This document shows, piece after piece, positions 45,502 through 54,279 of a stretch of 64,000 nucleotides of DNA (within the stretch, counting starts at the first letter, position 1; every line of letters begins with the position of its first letter). Both the position numbers and the translations under genes were made by a program. The DNA is from DTKY01 sp037440765 (GTDB lineage Bacteria > Acidobacteriota > Terriglobia > Bryobacterales > Bryobacteraceae). The notes beneath the pieces were generated by a model. The model did not search any database and was not told the origin of the DNA. It saw only the letters and a list, made by a program, of their open reading frames with translations. The stretch covers positions 1 to 64,000 of the forward strand of contig JBBITL010000022.1 in NCBI GenBank assembly GCA_037440765.1. The letters are read 5' to 3'.

Positions 45502-47391
45502 TCAGCCTGGGGCGCGCACGATCAGGATGGGTATGTCCAACTCGTGGCGCACACCCTCGATGGTTGTGCCGAAAACCACGTCCTGAAACCCCTTGTGGCC
45601 ATGGGCGCCCATGACTACCAGGTCCGGCTCCAGTTCCTGGGCATAGGCCACAATCTCGCGCATGGGGCGGCTGGAGTACCGCACCACGGTTTCCACCTGT
45701 ATTGACTGCGCCCGCAACGCGGCTGCAATGTCCTCCAGGTACTTCATGCCCGCCACCACCTCGGCCGTGGAGGCTTCCGGCCCGTAGAACTGGCTGGTCA
45801 CGTCCTCCTCCACGTGCAGTAGGTAGAGCTTGGCGGCGTTGGCGCGGGCGACCGATGCTGCGTGGGCCACCGCCAGCCGGTCGATCGCGGTGTGGTCCAG
45901 GGGCAGCAGGATACTTCTGTAAACCTGTGGAGCGACCTCCGAACCGATCTGCGGCGGAGCCTGCGTGGGCCGCCGCGCCAGCTTCCGCGCCCAGCGCCCC
46001 AGGAACGGCTCGAAAGTCACGTAGAGCAACAGAGCCAGCAGGAACAGCGCCAGGGGCACCACAAAACTGCCCACCAGCCAATTGTAAGGCCCCGCCGCCT
46101 CCAGCCAGCCGCCTATCGTGTTCACCACTAGATGTACGTTAAGGGTCACGATCACGGCGGCCACAGCCCAGGCGCCGGTCCGCACCCAGGCGGGGTTGGC
46201 GAAAGCGCCCATCCTTTGGCGGTCGCTAGTGAAGTGGATGAGCGGAATGACGGCGAACGGCAACTGCATGCTCAATATCACCTGGCTCAGGATGAGCAGC
46301 TTGTAGGTGCCCTGTTCGCCCGCGATCAGGATGGTGATGACCGCCGGAATCACAGCCGCCATGCGCGTGATCATCCGCCGCAGCCACGGGCGCATGCGAA
46401 AGCTCAGGAATCCCTCCATCACGATCTGGCCGGCCATGGTGCCGGTCAATGTGGAGGACTGGCCGGAGGCCAGCAGCGCCACCCCGAACATCACGCTCGC
46501 CGCCGTGGTTCCCAGCAGCGGGGCCAGCAGCAGGTGCGCCTGCTGAATCTCGGTCACCACGATCCCGTTCTTGAAGAACGTCGAGGCCGCCAGGATGAGG
46601 ATTGCCGCGTTCACCAGCAGGGCGCCGTTCAGCGCGATCACCGAGTCCAGCAGGTTGAAGCGGCAGGCCGTGCGCTTGGCCTCCAGGCTGTCCTCGACCC
46701 GCCGCGTCTGCACCAGGGCCGAATGCAGGTACAGATTGTGCGGCATGACGGTCGCGCCCAGGATGCCGATCGCAACGTACAGGCTCTCGTCGCTGAGCCT
46801 GGGGATCAGACCGCTGGCCACTTCGGCGAAATCCGGCCGGGCCAGCAGGATCTCGAACATGAAACAGCCGCCTATGACGGTGATCAGAGAAAGCACGAGG
46901 CCTTCCAGCACCCGGATCCCGAAGCGGGTGAGCCACAACAGCAGCAGCGTATCCACTGCCGTGATCAGGACGCCGGCCAGCAGCGGGATGCCGAACAGCA
47001 GCTTCAGCCCGATGGCCGCCCCCAGCACCTCGGCCAGATCGCAGGCCGCGATTGCGATCTCGCACAGGAACCAGAGCACGTAGTTCATGCGCCGCGGGTA
47101 GGTCTCCCGGCAGGCCTGTGCCAGGTCCTGCCGGCGCACGACCCCCAGCCGGGCGCTCAGCGTCTGTAGCAGGATGGCCATGATGTTGGACATGACCAGC
47201 ACCCACAGCAACTGGTAGCCGAACCGGGCGCCGCCTTCCAGGTCGGTGGCCCAGTTGCCCGGGTCCATGTACCCCACGCTGACCAGGTAGGCCGGGCCCG
47301 CGAAGGCGAACATGCGCCTCCACAGCGAGGGCTGCGCGGTTCGCACCGAGGCGTGCACTTCGGCGAGGCTGCGCGGCTTGGCTCGCGCCAT
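45502..47391 (-). CDS. mntH: Nramp/MntH-type metal transporter fused to a C-terminal UspA domain
   Basis: The 629-residue protein starts at ATG 47391, sharing one base with the preceding stop (TGATG). Residues about 25-440 form an Nramp transporter with the metal-site motif DPGN in SVGYMDPGNWATDLEGGARF and MPHN in GATVMPHNLYLHSALV, and about 11 helices. Residues about 480-629 form a universal-stress-protein domain (SILLPLDHTAIDRLAVAHAA, LEPDLVVMGAHGHKGF, TIEGVRHELDIPILIVRAPG), with an ATP-loop-like MGAHGHKG. Nramp proteins import Mn2+ or Fe2+ with protons; the cytoplasmic UspA tail may sense nucleotide. It follows the YfhO-like gene in the same transcript. Confidence 0.9.
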   Translation of the reverse strand: MARAKPRSLAEVHASVRTAQPSLWRRMFAFAGPAYLVSVGYMDPGNWATDLEGGARFGYQLLWVLVMSNIMAILLQTLSARLGVVRRQDLAQACRETYPRRMNYVLWFLCEIAIAACDLAEVLGAAIGLKLLFGIPLLAGVLITAVDTLLLLWLTRFGIRVLEGLVLSLITVIGGCFMFEILLARPDFAEVASGLIPRLSDESLYVAIGILGATVMPHNLYLHSALVQTRRVEDSLEAKRTACRFNLLDSVIALNGALLVNAAILILAASTFFKNGIVVTEIQQAHLLLAPLLGTTAASVMFGVALLASGQSSTLTGTMAGQIVMEGFLSFRMRPWLRRMITRMAAVIPAVITILIAGEQGTYKLLILSQVILSMQLPFAVIPLIHFTSDRQRMGAFANPAWVRTGAWAVAAVIVTLNVHLVVNTIGGWLEAAGPYNWLVGSFVVPLALFLLALLLYVTFEPFLGRWARKLARRPTQAPPQIGSEVAPQVYRSILLPLDHTAIDRLAVAHAASVARANAAKLYLLHVEEDVTSQFYGPEASTAEVVAGMKYLEDIAAALRAQSIQVETVVRYSSRPMREIVAYAQELEPDLVVMGAHGHKGFQDVVFGTTIEGVRHELDIPILIVRAPG

Positions 47392-49634
47392 CAGGCCTGG
47401 CCCCTCTCCTTGCGGCGGGCGAGGACGGTGAGTCCGATGGCCCCTGCCAGGCCGGTCAGGGTCAGAAACAGCCCCGCGAAAACGGAACCCGGCAGATACC
47501 GCATCTCGATGGTGTGCCTGCCTTTATCGACCACCACCCCGCGAATGGCGGTGTAGGCCTCGTGTATGGGGGTCCGTTTGCCGTCAACCCAGGCTACCCA
47601 GCCGCGTGCGTAGCTGTCGCCCAGGATCACCATCCCCCGGCAGCCCATCTCGGCCTCTATGGTGACGCGGCCGCTGTTGCGCCGCGTGAGCCACACTTCG
47701 TCTGGTTCCGGGCAGGCTTCGAGGGCCGGCGGCTCACCGAGCATGAACGTCGTTGTACGCAGGTCCAGCGGCCCGCCGCTCATGATGGCCTGTATCTCGC
47801 TCTCGCTGTGGACCTTCCTGGCCTCGTGGACCGTCCAAACCCTGGGGAAGGCGTCCGGGTTCCAGTAGACCTTAAGGCCGCCCGCCGCCTGGAAGACCTC
47901 CTGTTGGTTGCCTTCGGGCGGCTCGCGCTTAACGGTGAAGTTCACACCGAAGATCTGCTTGACGCGCGCGGTGTGGAACGGAAGGCGCAACAGGTTCACG
48001 GGAAGGCTCGCCACGTAGCCGCCGAACTGGTCAATCCCGTACCAGTCCCCGAAGCCGTAAGGGATCTCCTTGTCGGAGACCTCCATCCGCACCGGCCAGG
48101 GCACGGACCTCAGAAAAGCTGCGATTTCGTGGTCCTGCGCCATCCTGGCGAGGTACGGGTTCCGATCCTTCTCCTCGCGGTTGGGCCAGTAGATTCCGGC
48201 CATGTTGCCGATCTCTATCAGCATCAGTCCGATGAGCAGGACGGGGGCGGTCGCCGGAGCAATGTTCCCCTGCCTCCAGCCGTGCAGCAGGCCGGCGGCC
48301 AGCAGCGCAACCAGCGCAACCACGACGAAGCGGTCGTCGCCCGGGGGCCGCTGAGCGGTAACCAGGACCAGAACAATGGTGAACACGATCAGGCCAAAGG
48401 CCAGGAGCGCGCGGCTTGCCCGGCGTGGCCAGGGGGATTCAGGCTGCTTCAGGAAGTGGTCTATTCCATAAGCGATTAGAATGGCAATTCCAAAGTGATA
48501 GATGAATACGGCAAAGGAGGCGCTGCGGGCTTTCTCCACCATCGGCACCAGCGCGTATAGCACCCCGTGAAAGACGTTGTTACGCCCCAGCGAGAACAGC
48601 AGGCCGCCAGCCGCCGTGGCCGCCAGAAGCCTTACGTTCCGGTCCTTCCAGGCCAGCGCCACGGCCAGCAGCGCCAGGGTCAGCGCCGTCACGCCTATGA
48701 ACGGGTCGGCGTGGCGGGCGTAGCCCGGCGCCACAATGGCCACCAGCGAGGTCGGAATCAAGGAGTACTCAGAGTGGACCGTGTAGGGCACCGGCTGGTT
48801 CCAGCCCTTGGGCTCCTCCGCTCCGACCCAGCGTTTGGAGTGCTTCCCATACTCGTAGGCCGGCAACGTCTGTAGAGCGCTCACCAGGAACACGAAGATC
48901 AGGAACACCGCCGCCAGCCCAGCCACCCGCCAGTCCGGACGCAGCCGGCGGAAGATATGGAAGAGCCACACCCCGCCTACGGCCAGCATCAGGAAGATCG
49001 GGATCTGATGATGGCCTCCCAGCCAGGCCATTCCGAACACCGCTCCGGACGCCGCGGCGCTGGCCAGAGGCCGCTGGCCGCGCAGGCTCCTCAGCGTGTA
49101 CATGAGCACGAGCGGAGCCCAGACGGCGCTGTTAAGCATTTGCGGCCAGTTGGTGTTTCCGACCCATCCGCCCAGGGCGAAGGCGCAGCCGGCGGCGATC
49201 GACGCAACTTGGGAGCGCCGCAGGTCCCGGCAGAACAAGTACGCGAACACTGCCGCCATGAAGTGGATGATCACGAAATACCAGTGCAGGAAGGACTGGC
49301 GGATCCATCCATCCTTCATGGGCAGGGAAAACAGCAGCCAGTTCAGCGGGTAGGCCACCCCCGGCTGCGCCTGCCCGATCAGGCTCTGCCCGCCCCATTC
49401 GTAGGGGTCCCAGAGCGGCACGCGTCCCCGGTGCCATTCTCCGGCCTGGAACTGTAGCCACGGCAGGACCTGGTGCGCCAGGTCGGGGCTTTCCAGCCAG
49501 GTGTACTGGTTGGTCAGGACAATCTGCCAGAAAAAGCCTGTACAGATCAGGAACAGAAGCCCTGCCGCCATGAGGGCGGGGAACTTGCGGCGTGGTCCAT
49601 CCCGGCCGGTGTGGTGCTTTTCGGCCACCCCCAT
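47391..49634 (-). CDS. YfhO-like polytopic membrane protein
   Basis: The frame codes up to 747 residues, with about a dozen membrane helices starting at LMAAGLLFLICTGFF. A YfhO-type extracytoplasmic pattern is visible (WLESPDLAHQVLPWLQFQAG, GRVPLWDPYEWGGQSLIGQ), and the late loop ends with VVDKGRHTIEMRYLPGSVFA before the last helix. Bacterial YfhO proteins are GT-C-type membrane proteins linked to cell-envelope glycosylation. The first 21 residues are encoded by a 38-bp repeat also found at 51356, so the true start may be ATG 49571; neither start has a clear ribosome site. It is upstream of, and coupled to, the Nramp-UspA gene. Confidence 0.78.
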   Translation of the reverse strand: MGVAEKHHTGRDGPRRKFPALMAAGLLFLICTGFFWQIVLTNQYTWLESPDLAHQVLPWLQFQAGEWHRGRVPLWDPYEWGGQSLIGQAQPGVAYPLNWLLFSLPMKDGWIRQSFLHWYFVIIHFMAAVFAYLFCRDLRRSQVASIAAGCAFALGGWVGNTNWPQMLNSAVWAPLVLMYTLRSLRGQRPLASAAASGAVFGMAWLGGHHQIPIFLMLAVGGVWLFHIFRRLRPDWRVAGLAAVFLIFVFLVSALQTLPAYEYGKHSKRWVGAEEPKGWNQPVPYTVHSEYSLIPTSLVAIVAPGYARHADPFIGVTALTLALLAVALAWKDRNVRLLAATAAGGLLFSLGRNNVFHGVLYALVPMVEKARSASFAVFIYHFGIAILIAYGIDHFLKQPESPWPRRASRALLAFGLIVFTIVLVLVTAQRPPGDDRFVVVALVALLAAGLLHGWRQGNIAPATAPVLLIGLMLIEIGNMAGIYWPNREEKDRNPYLARMAQDHEIAAFLRSVPWPVRMEVSDKEIPYGFGDWYGIDQFGGYVASLPVNLLRLPFHTARVKQIFGVNFTVKREPPEGNQQEVFQAAGGLKVYWNPDAFPRVWTVHEARKVHSESEIQAIMSGGPLDLRTTTFMLGEPPALEACPEPDEVWLTRRNSGRVTIEAEMGCRGMVILGDSYARGWVAWVDGKRTPIHEAYTAIRGVVVDKGRHTIEMRYLPGSVFAGLFLTLTGLAGAIGLTVLARRKERGQA
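49592..49629. repeat. 38-bp direct repeat, copy 1
   Basis: This is identical over 38 bases to 51356-51393. It begins GTGGTCCATCCCGGCC and ends CTTTTCGGCCACC, and is in the same orientation. It overlaps the presumed N-terminal codons of the YfhO-like gene. The flanking bases differ between the copies. Confidence 0.9.
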
Positions 49635-49715
49635 AAGCAGCCATCATAGCGGGAACTCGGCGGCCAGCGGGAGCGTCTCAATCCTGCACGCGCCACGCGT
49701 GAAAGAGGAGTTCTT

Positions 49716-51318
49716 GTGCGCGAGCTGGTCCTGAGCGTTCTCTGCGTATCCTCCGCACTTGTGGTGGGGCGAGGTCAAGAGGGTTGGGAAGTAAGTGGAA
49801 CGGTGACCGCCGATTCGAGGCCGGTCAGAGGCATGTACGTTCGCATGCTCGGTCCTTCCTCCATCCCATCGGTCGTCACCGATAGCCGGGGCGCTTACTC
49901 GGTCAAAGGCGTTGTGCCGGGCCGGTACACCATCTCGCTGCAAAATTAAGGAAGACACGAGTGTGCCCGAACCCAAGGTCCTCAGCCTTGTAGGCGGCAT
50001 GCGTGTCAGGGTCGACTTCCGAATCCCAAAGGGTTCGGTGATCTCCGGGCGTGTGCTCGACCAGGAAGGCCAGCCTGTGCCCGGCCTCGTGGTGGAGGCG
50101 TTCCTGAAGACAACGGTTGACCGCAGACTTCGTACGTACGTGCAAGGCGGCGACAAGACGAACGACCGTGGTGAATACCGAATCCCGTTTCTCCCTGAGG
50201 GAGTATACGCCGTCGCCGCCAGCCCTGATCAGCTAGGCACGAGAAAGCGCGCTCCCGGATCGAGCCCTGCGCCGGGCCGGGGCTACCCACCCATCACCTT
50301 CCATCCCGGCGTGCGCGACCTGCGGACAGCGGGCCTGTTAGAGCTGCGAGACGGTGATGAACGGGCCGGTGTGGACATTGTGCTCCGGCGCGAACCGACC
50401 AGGTGCCTTTCCTTCAGGATCGGCGAGGGCTTCACCGGCGAACGTGCGGGGGCGGCAGTGCGAGAAAGGCTCGGCTTCGAATCGCCCATGATCAGCGATG
50501 CGCGGGTCGCCAGAGGCGAGTCCTATGAGGTGTGCGGGCTGGCTCCGGGAGGGTATCAGCTCACTGTCATAAGCACCTCGGAGGGCACAAAGGCCGAAAT
50601 ACCCGGCGGTGTTGAACTGGCCCGAAACCTCCAAATCCTCGGCTACCAGATGGTGGCAGCGCTGGTGGACAGGCAGAACGTTGATCTCGGCATTGTCGAA
50701 CCGCTTACTCACACGGACGCAAAGGGGACCGTGACGATCCGGAACTCACGGCCCGGGGATTCCATCCCTGAAGGAGTCCGCGTGAGGATCGTCGCGACGG
50801 AACTGCGGGCGCTGTATGCTGATATGCGCCCGGCGACGGTCCAGAAGGACGGTAGCTTCGTCCTGCGCCAGGTGTTTGCGGGCGACTACGGCGTGCGGGT
50901 TGTCCTGCCGGAAGGCTACTTCCTGATCAGCGCCCTTCAACAGGGAAGGGAAGTGTCGGATGGAGGATTCCACCCGGGCAATGGGAGCCTTCAGATCACG
51001 CTTGGCTCTGATCCCTGCGGGTTGACGGGGCGAGTGTTGGCGGAAGACGGGGCGGCCATTCCAGACGCTACGGTGTTGTTGGTTCCAGAGGATTCCGGCA
51101 TTCACCATTCGGTCCAATCCGACCAGGCGGGCGCCTACACGTTCGGGGCCACCATCCCTCCCGGGTCGTACAAGCTTGTCGCGGAGCGGGACCTCCTGAT
51201 GTGGCAGCGAACAGATGCGGCGACGGCTGCCCGGCTGGCCATGCACGGCCGGGAACTGGATCTGCGGCCGGGCGAATACCGCACCATTGATGTGAAGTTG
51301 CCCAGGCAGGCGCGATAA
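49716..51318 (+). pseudogene. carboxypeptidase-regulatory-like secreted protein, single frameshift
   Basis: It starts at GTG 49716 after GAGGAG, with a signal peptide (VLSVLCVSSALVVGRG). The first 77 residues (SGTVTADSRPVRGMYVRM, VVPGRYTISLQN) form a carboxypeptidase-regulatory-like repeat and end at TAA 49947. Continuation is in the next frame (KEDTSVPEPKVLSLVGGMRV, then VISGRVLDQEGQPVPGLVVE) to 51318, with two to three more such repeats. Removing one A from the AAAA run at 49942-49945 joins them as ISLQIKEDTSV, a 533-residue protein. Assembly error or true mutation is unresolved. Relatives are secreted, with repeated transthyretin-like modules and no enzyme activity. It lies exactly between two 38-bp direct repeats. 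Confidence 0.72.
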
Positions 51319-51355
51319 CGCACTCTTGTCCCGACGATGTTCGTGTTCCTCCGGT

Positions 51356-51393
51356 GTGGTCCATCCCGGCCGGTGTGGTGCTTTTCGGCCACC
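51356..51393. repeat. 38-bp direct repeat, copy 2
   Basis: Second perfect copy of the element at 49592-49629, in the intergenic space between the frameshifted gene and the FecR gene, same orientation. Its start-to-start distance from copy 1 is 1,764 bases. Confidence 0.9.
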
Positions 51394-51491
51394 GGCCAAG
51401 AGCATTGACCTCCTTCTAAATCCTTGAAAAGACACTTTTTGCTGTTTGGTCCCACGCGTGCCGTTATCTGGGCGGACGAACGGAGGTTGCC

Positions 51492-53825
51492 ATGAATACC
51501 GCAGCTTGGAAGGTCTTGATCGTGTGGATGGTGCTGGGAGGAACTTTCGCGGCGGCTCAGGGAGAGGCGGGGCGCGGCGTGGCCCGCGTCAGCCTGCTCA
51601 ACGGGGACGTCTCCGTTCGCCGCGGCGACTCCGGAGACTGGGTGGCCGCGGCCCTGAACGCTCCTCTGGTTGTGGAAGACGTGCTCATCACCGGCGTGAG
51701 GAGCCGCGCCGAAGTGCAGTTCGATTGGGCCAACATGATCCGCGTGGCGCCTGAGAGCGAGATCCGGCTGGCGGCCCTGGACAATGAGCGCTATATGATC
51801 CAGGTTGCCCGCGGCCTGGTCACGTTCCGCGTCGAGCGCGATTCAGGCGCCGACGTGGAGCTCAGCACGCCGAGCGTTTCCGTTCGCCCGGTGAAGAAGG
51901 GCTCCTACCGCATTCACGTGCGTGACAGCGGAGAGAGCGAGATCACCGTGCGGGGCGGGGAAGCCGAGGTTTTCACCCCCACCGGCAGCGAGCGGCTCAG
52001 GAACGGCCGCACCATGCTGGCGCGCGGCACGGCCTCAGACCCTGAGTTCCGGACTGTCTCCGCGGCGGGCCGCGACGAGTGGGACCGCTGGAATGAGGAC
52101 CGCGACGGCTACTACAGCCGCTCCCGCGGCTACCGCTACGCGCATAGCAGCGTGTACGGCATCGAGGATCTGGATCATCACGGCTCCTGGATCTACGTCG
52201 CACCCTACGGCTACGTGTGGACGCCGCGCGTGACGGTGGGCTGGACGCCTTACTACCACGGCCGCTGGTCTTGGATCGACTGGTATGGCTGGAGCTGGGT
52301 GAGCTACGAACCCTGGGGCTGGGCTCCCTACCACTACGGCCGCTGGTTCTATCACCGGTCCCGCTGGTGCTGGTGGCCGGGCGGGATGTACACGCGGCAC
52401 TACTGGAGCCCCGGCCTGGTGGCGTTCATCGGGTGGGGAGGCTGGAGCGGCTTCCGCGTCGGCCTCGGCATCGGCCATGTCGGCTGGGTGCCGCTGGCGC
52501 CGTACGAGCCCTACTATCCCTGGTACGGGCACCGCTACTACGGCGGATACCGCAACACCACCTATATCGACAACAGCGTTCACATCGTGAGCAACACCAA
52601 CATCGTGAACATCTACAAGAACGCACGGGTGAACAACGGAATCGTCGCGGTCAATTCCAGCCATTTCGGTCAGGGCGGGGCGGCCAACGTGCGCGTCAAC
52701 CGGAACGACCTGGATCGCGTGGACCTGGTCCGCGGCCAGCTTCCGGTGGCCCCCAGCCGCGAGAGCCTGCGCGTCTCCGACCAGCGGCTTGAGGCTGCGC
52801 CGGCGCGCGCGGCGGCGTCCAGGACGGAGTTCTTCAGCCGCAGGCCGGCGCCAGCAGTGGAGCGCGTGCCCTTCGAGGAGCAGCAGCGCGGCATGGAGCA
52901 GGTGGCGCGCCGCGCGTTCGGTGACACCCCCTTGCGGACTGCCGATCCCGGAGGCGCGCGGGGCGGCGCCGCCGCCGCACCGGCCAGGGCCGAGGCGCCG
53001 GCCCGTGGAATCGCCAATGAGACAACCCGGACTGCTCGGCCGGCCAGGAGTGAAGCACGGACCGGCGGGCCGGTGCTGGAGCCAAGGAGCGCCCCGGCAG
53101 CCGAGAACAACTCCGGCTGGCGGCGCGTAGGAGAGCCGGCCAGGACCGAAGTCCAGGAAGCCGGCCCCGGCGACTCGTGGCGCAGGTTCGGCGGCGCCGC
53201 TCCTGCCAGGGTCAACCCGGATCCGCGTGAGGCGGCCAGACCGGCCCCCCTGACGGAGGCCGAGCCGCGCGCGCCCGAGAGCCCGAGGCTTGAGCCGGCG
53301 CCTCGCGCCACGCAGAGAGAGGAGAGCGGCAACTGGCGGCGGTTCGAGTCGGGGCGTGAGGCGGCGCCGCCGGCCGAGCCTAGAAGAGTGGAGCAACCCG
53401 CACCCGCTCCGCGCCAGAGCGAACCGCTGCGCATGAGCGAGCCGCGGGTGGAGACGCAGCCGGCGCCTCGCGCCACGCAGAGAGACGAGAGCGGCAACTG
53501 GCGGCGGTTTGAGTCAGGGCGTGGGGCGGCGCCGGCGGCCGAGCCTCGCAGGGTGGAGCGGCCCGCGCCGGCGGCGCGGCCGAGTGAAGCGCCTCGCGCC
53601 AGTGAGCCGCGGATGACGCCGCAGCCGGCGCCAGAGCGGCGCAGTGCGCCGCTCCGGATCAGCCCGCCGATCGTCCGTCAGCGTGAGGCGCCCTCCCGAG
53701 TGGAGGCGCCCAGGGCGCCAGCGGCGCCCGGCGGCGGCGACGCGCGCCAGGCCCCCGGCGGGGGTCGCGGCGGCATGTCCGAGGGTGGCGGCCGGCGCGA
53801 GGACCCCGGCCCACGGACCCGTTAG
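51492..53825 (+). CDS. FecR-domain protein with aromatic-rich middle (DUF6600-like) and Arg/Pro/Ala-rich tail
   Basis: The 777-residue secreted protein has a signal peptide (VLIVWMVLGGTFAAAQG). A FecR/LysM-type beta domain covers about residues 30-180 (RVSLLNGDVSVRRGDSGDWV, GLVTFRVERDSGADVELSTP). The DUF6600-like region is extraordinarily rich in Trp and Tyr (WTPYYHGRWSWIDWYGWSWV, residues about 215-355). The last 330 residues are low-complexity Arg/Pro/Ala/Glu, including two copies of a 55-residue repeat. No membrane anchor is seen apart from the signal. Unlike classical FecR it has no anti-sigma region and no sigma factor neighbour, so it is probably structural or cell-wall-associated. A strong terminator follows. 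Confidence 0.78.
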   Translation: MNTAAWKVLIVWMVLGGTFAAAQGEAGRGVARVSLLNGDVSVRRGDSGDWVAAALNAPLVVEDVLITGVRSRAEVQFDWANMIRVAPESEIRLAALDNERYMIQVARGLVTFRVERDSGADVELSTPSVSVRPVKKGSYRIHVRDSGESEITVRGGEAEVFTPTGSERLRNGRTMLARGTASDPEFRTVSAAGRDEWDRWNEDRDGYYSRSRGYRYAHSSVYGIEDLDHHGSWIYVAPYGYVWTPRVTVGWTPYYHGRWSWIDWYGWSWVSYEPWGWAPYHYGRWFYHRSRWCWWPGGMYTRHYWSPGLVAFIGWGGWSGFRVGLGIGHVGWVPLAPYEPYYPWYGHRYYGGYRNTTYIDNSVHIVSNTNIVNIYKNARVNNGIVAVNSSHFGQGGAANVRVNRNDLDRVDLVRGQLPVAPSRESLRVSDQRLEAAPARAAASRTEFFSRRPAPAVERVPFEEQQRGMEQVARRAFGDTPLRTADPGGARGGAAAAPARAEAPARGIANETTRTARPARSEARTGGPVLEPRSAPAAENNSGWRRVGEPARTEVQEAGPGDSWRRFGGAAPARVNPDPREAARPAPLTEAEPRAPESPRLEPAPRATQREESGNWRRFESGREAAPPAEPRRVEQPAPAPRQSEPLRMSEPRVETQPAPRATQRDESGNWRRFESGRGAAPAAEPRRVERPAPAARPSEAPRASEPRMTPQPAPERRSAPLRISPPIVRQREAPSRVEAPRAPAAPGGGDARQAPGGGRGGMSEGGGRREDPGPRTR
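53293..53622 (+). repeat. 165-bp tandem duplication within the FecR-protein tail
   Basis: The unit beginning CGGCGCCTCGCGCCACGCAG occurs at 53296 and again at 53461, a 165-bp (55-residue) period. Both copies code APRATQR(E/D)ESGNWRRFE, then SGR. A third, weaker SWRRFGG echo lies upstream at about residue 560, so the tail grew by in-frame duplication. Confidence 0.8.
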
Positions 53826-53862
53826 CGGACACCGGCTCTGACTTTGGGCTTCTTCCCTCGAG

Positions 53863-53900
53863 GCCCGGTCCCACGGCGGTGGGGCCGGGCCATATTTTTT
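53863..53900 (+). terminator. intrinsic terminator after the FecR gene
   Basis: A 12-bp stem (GCCCGGTCCCAC / GTGGGGCCGGGC, one G-U pair) with a GGCG loop is followed by CATATTTTTT, about 40 bases after the stop at 53825. Confidence 0.9.
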
Positions 53901-54113
53901 GGTGAGGGCAGAGATATCCACACAACAGTAGACATAATGCACATTATCGGAAGTTGCCGACCACCGCCGAACGCCTCGCGGCGCAACCGTGCGGCCGGCA
54001 CTACTTGAGGACGCGCTCATTGTGTGACTGCAAATGCCGCGCGCGCACGCTCGCGCTTCCGTGCCCGCGGTGGTGTGAACCCTGCCATACCCTACGGACA
54101 AAGGAGCGTGACA

Positions 54114-54208
54114 TGCGATCCATTGGCTTGCCCGGACTTCTCCTCCGTCGACTACTTCGAAGTTGCAGCGTAGTGCGTTCTCAACGGCGACAGGCCCGCG
54201 GACTGTAA
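54114..54208 (+). CDS. short ORF, possible gene remnant
   Basis: ATG 54114 follows AAAGGAGCGTGAC, a good ribosome site, and opens a 31-codon frame with a hydrophobic then basic sequence (MRSIGLPGLLLRRLLRSC). The first residues could be the start of a signal peptide whose gene was lost, or a small peptide. There is no homology I recognise, and the length is too short to judge. Confidence 0.2.
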
Positions 54209-54226
54209 GATAGGAGGTTGGCTGTG

Positions 54227-54255
54227 TCCGCTCGCTGACGCTCGCGGTTCCGTGC
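54227..54255. repeat. REP-like dispersed repeat, copy 3
   Basis: It reads TCCGCTCGCTGACGCTCGCG and continues GTTCCGTGC on the plus strand, 24 bases upstream of the larC ATG. It matches the elements at 16661-16690 and 33749-33777 (both on the minus strand). Confidence 0.55.
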
Positions 54256-54279
54256 GCCGGGCGGCGATATCTGAGACAA

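Larger units (their letters stand above)
53901..54279. other. intergenic region with degenerate sequence and short elements
   Basis: This roughly 380-base stretch lies between the terminator and larC. It holds a perfect inverted repeat ATAATG-CA-CATTAT (53934-53947), a possible operator, a short ORF at 54114-54208 and a REP-like element at 54227-54255. An 85-codon frame at 53954-54208 is Cys/Arg-rich and unlike any gene I know. I see no other coding signal. Confidence 0.5.
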
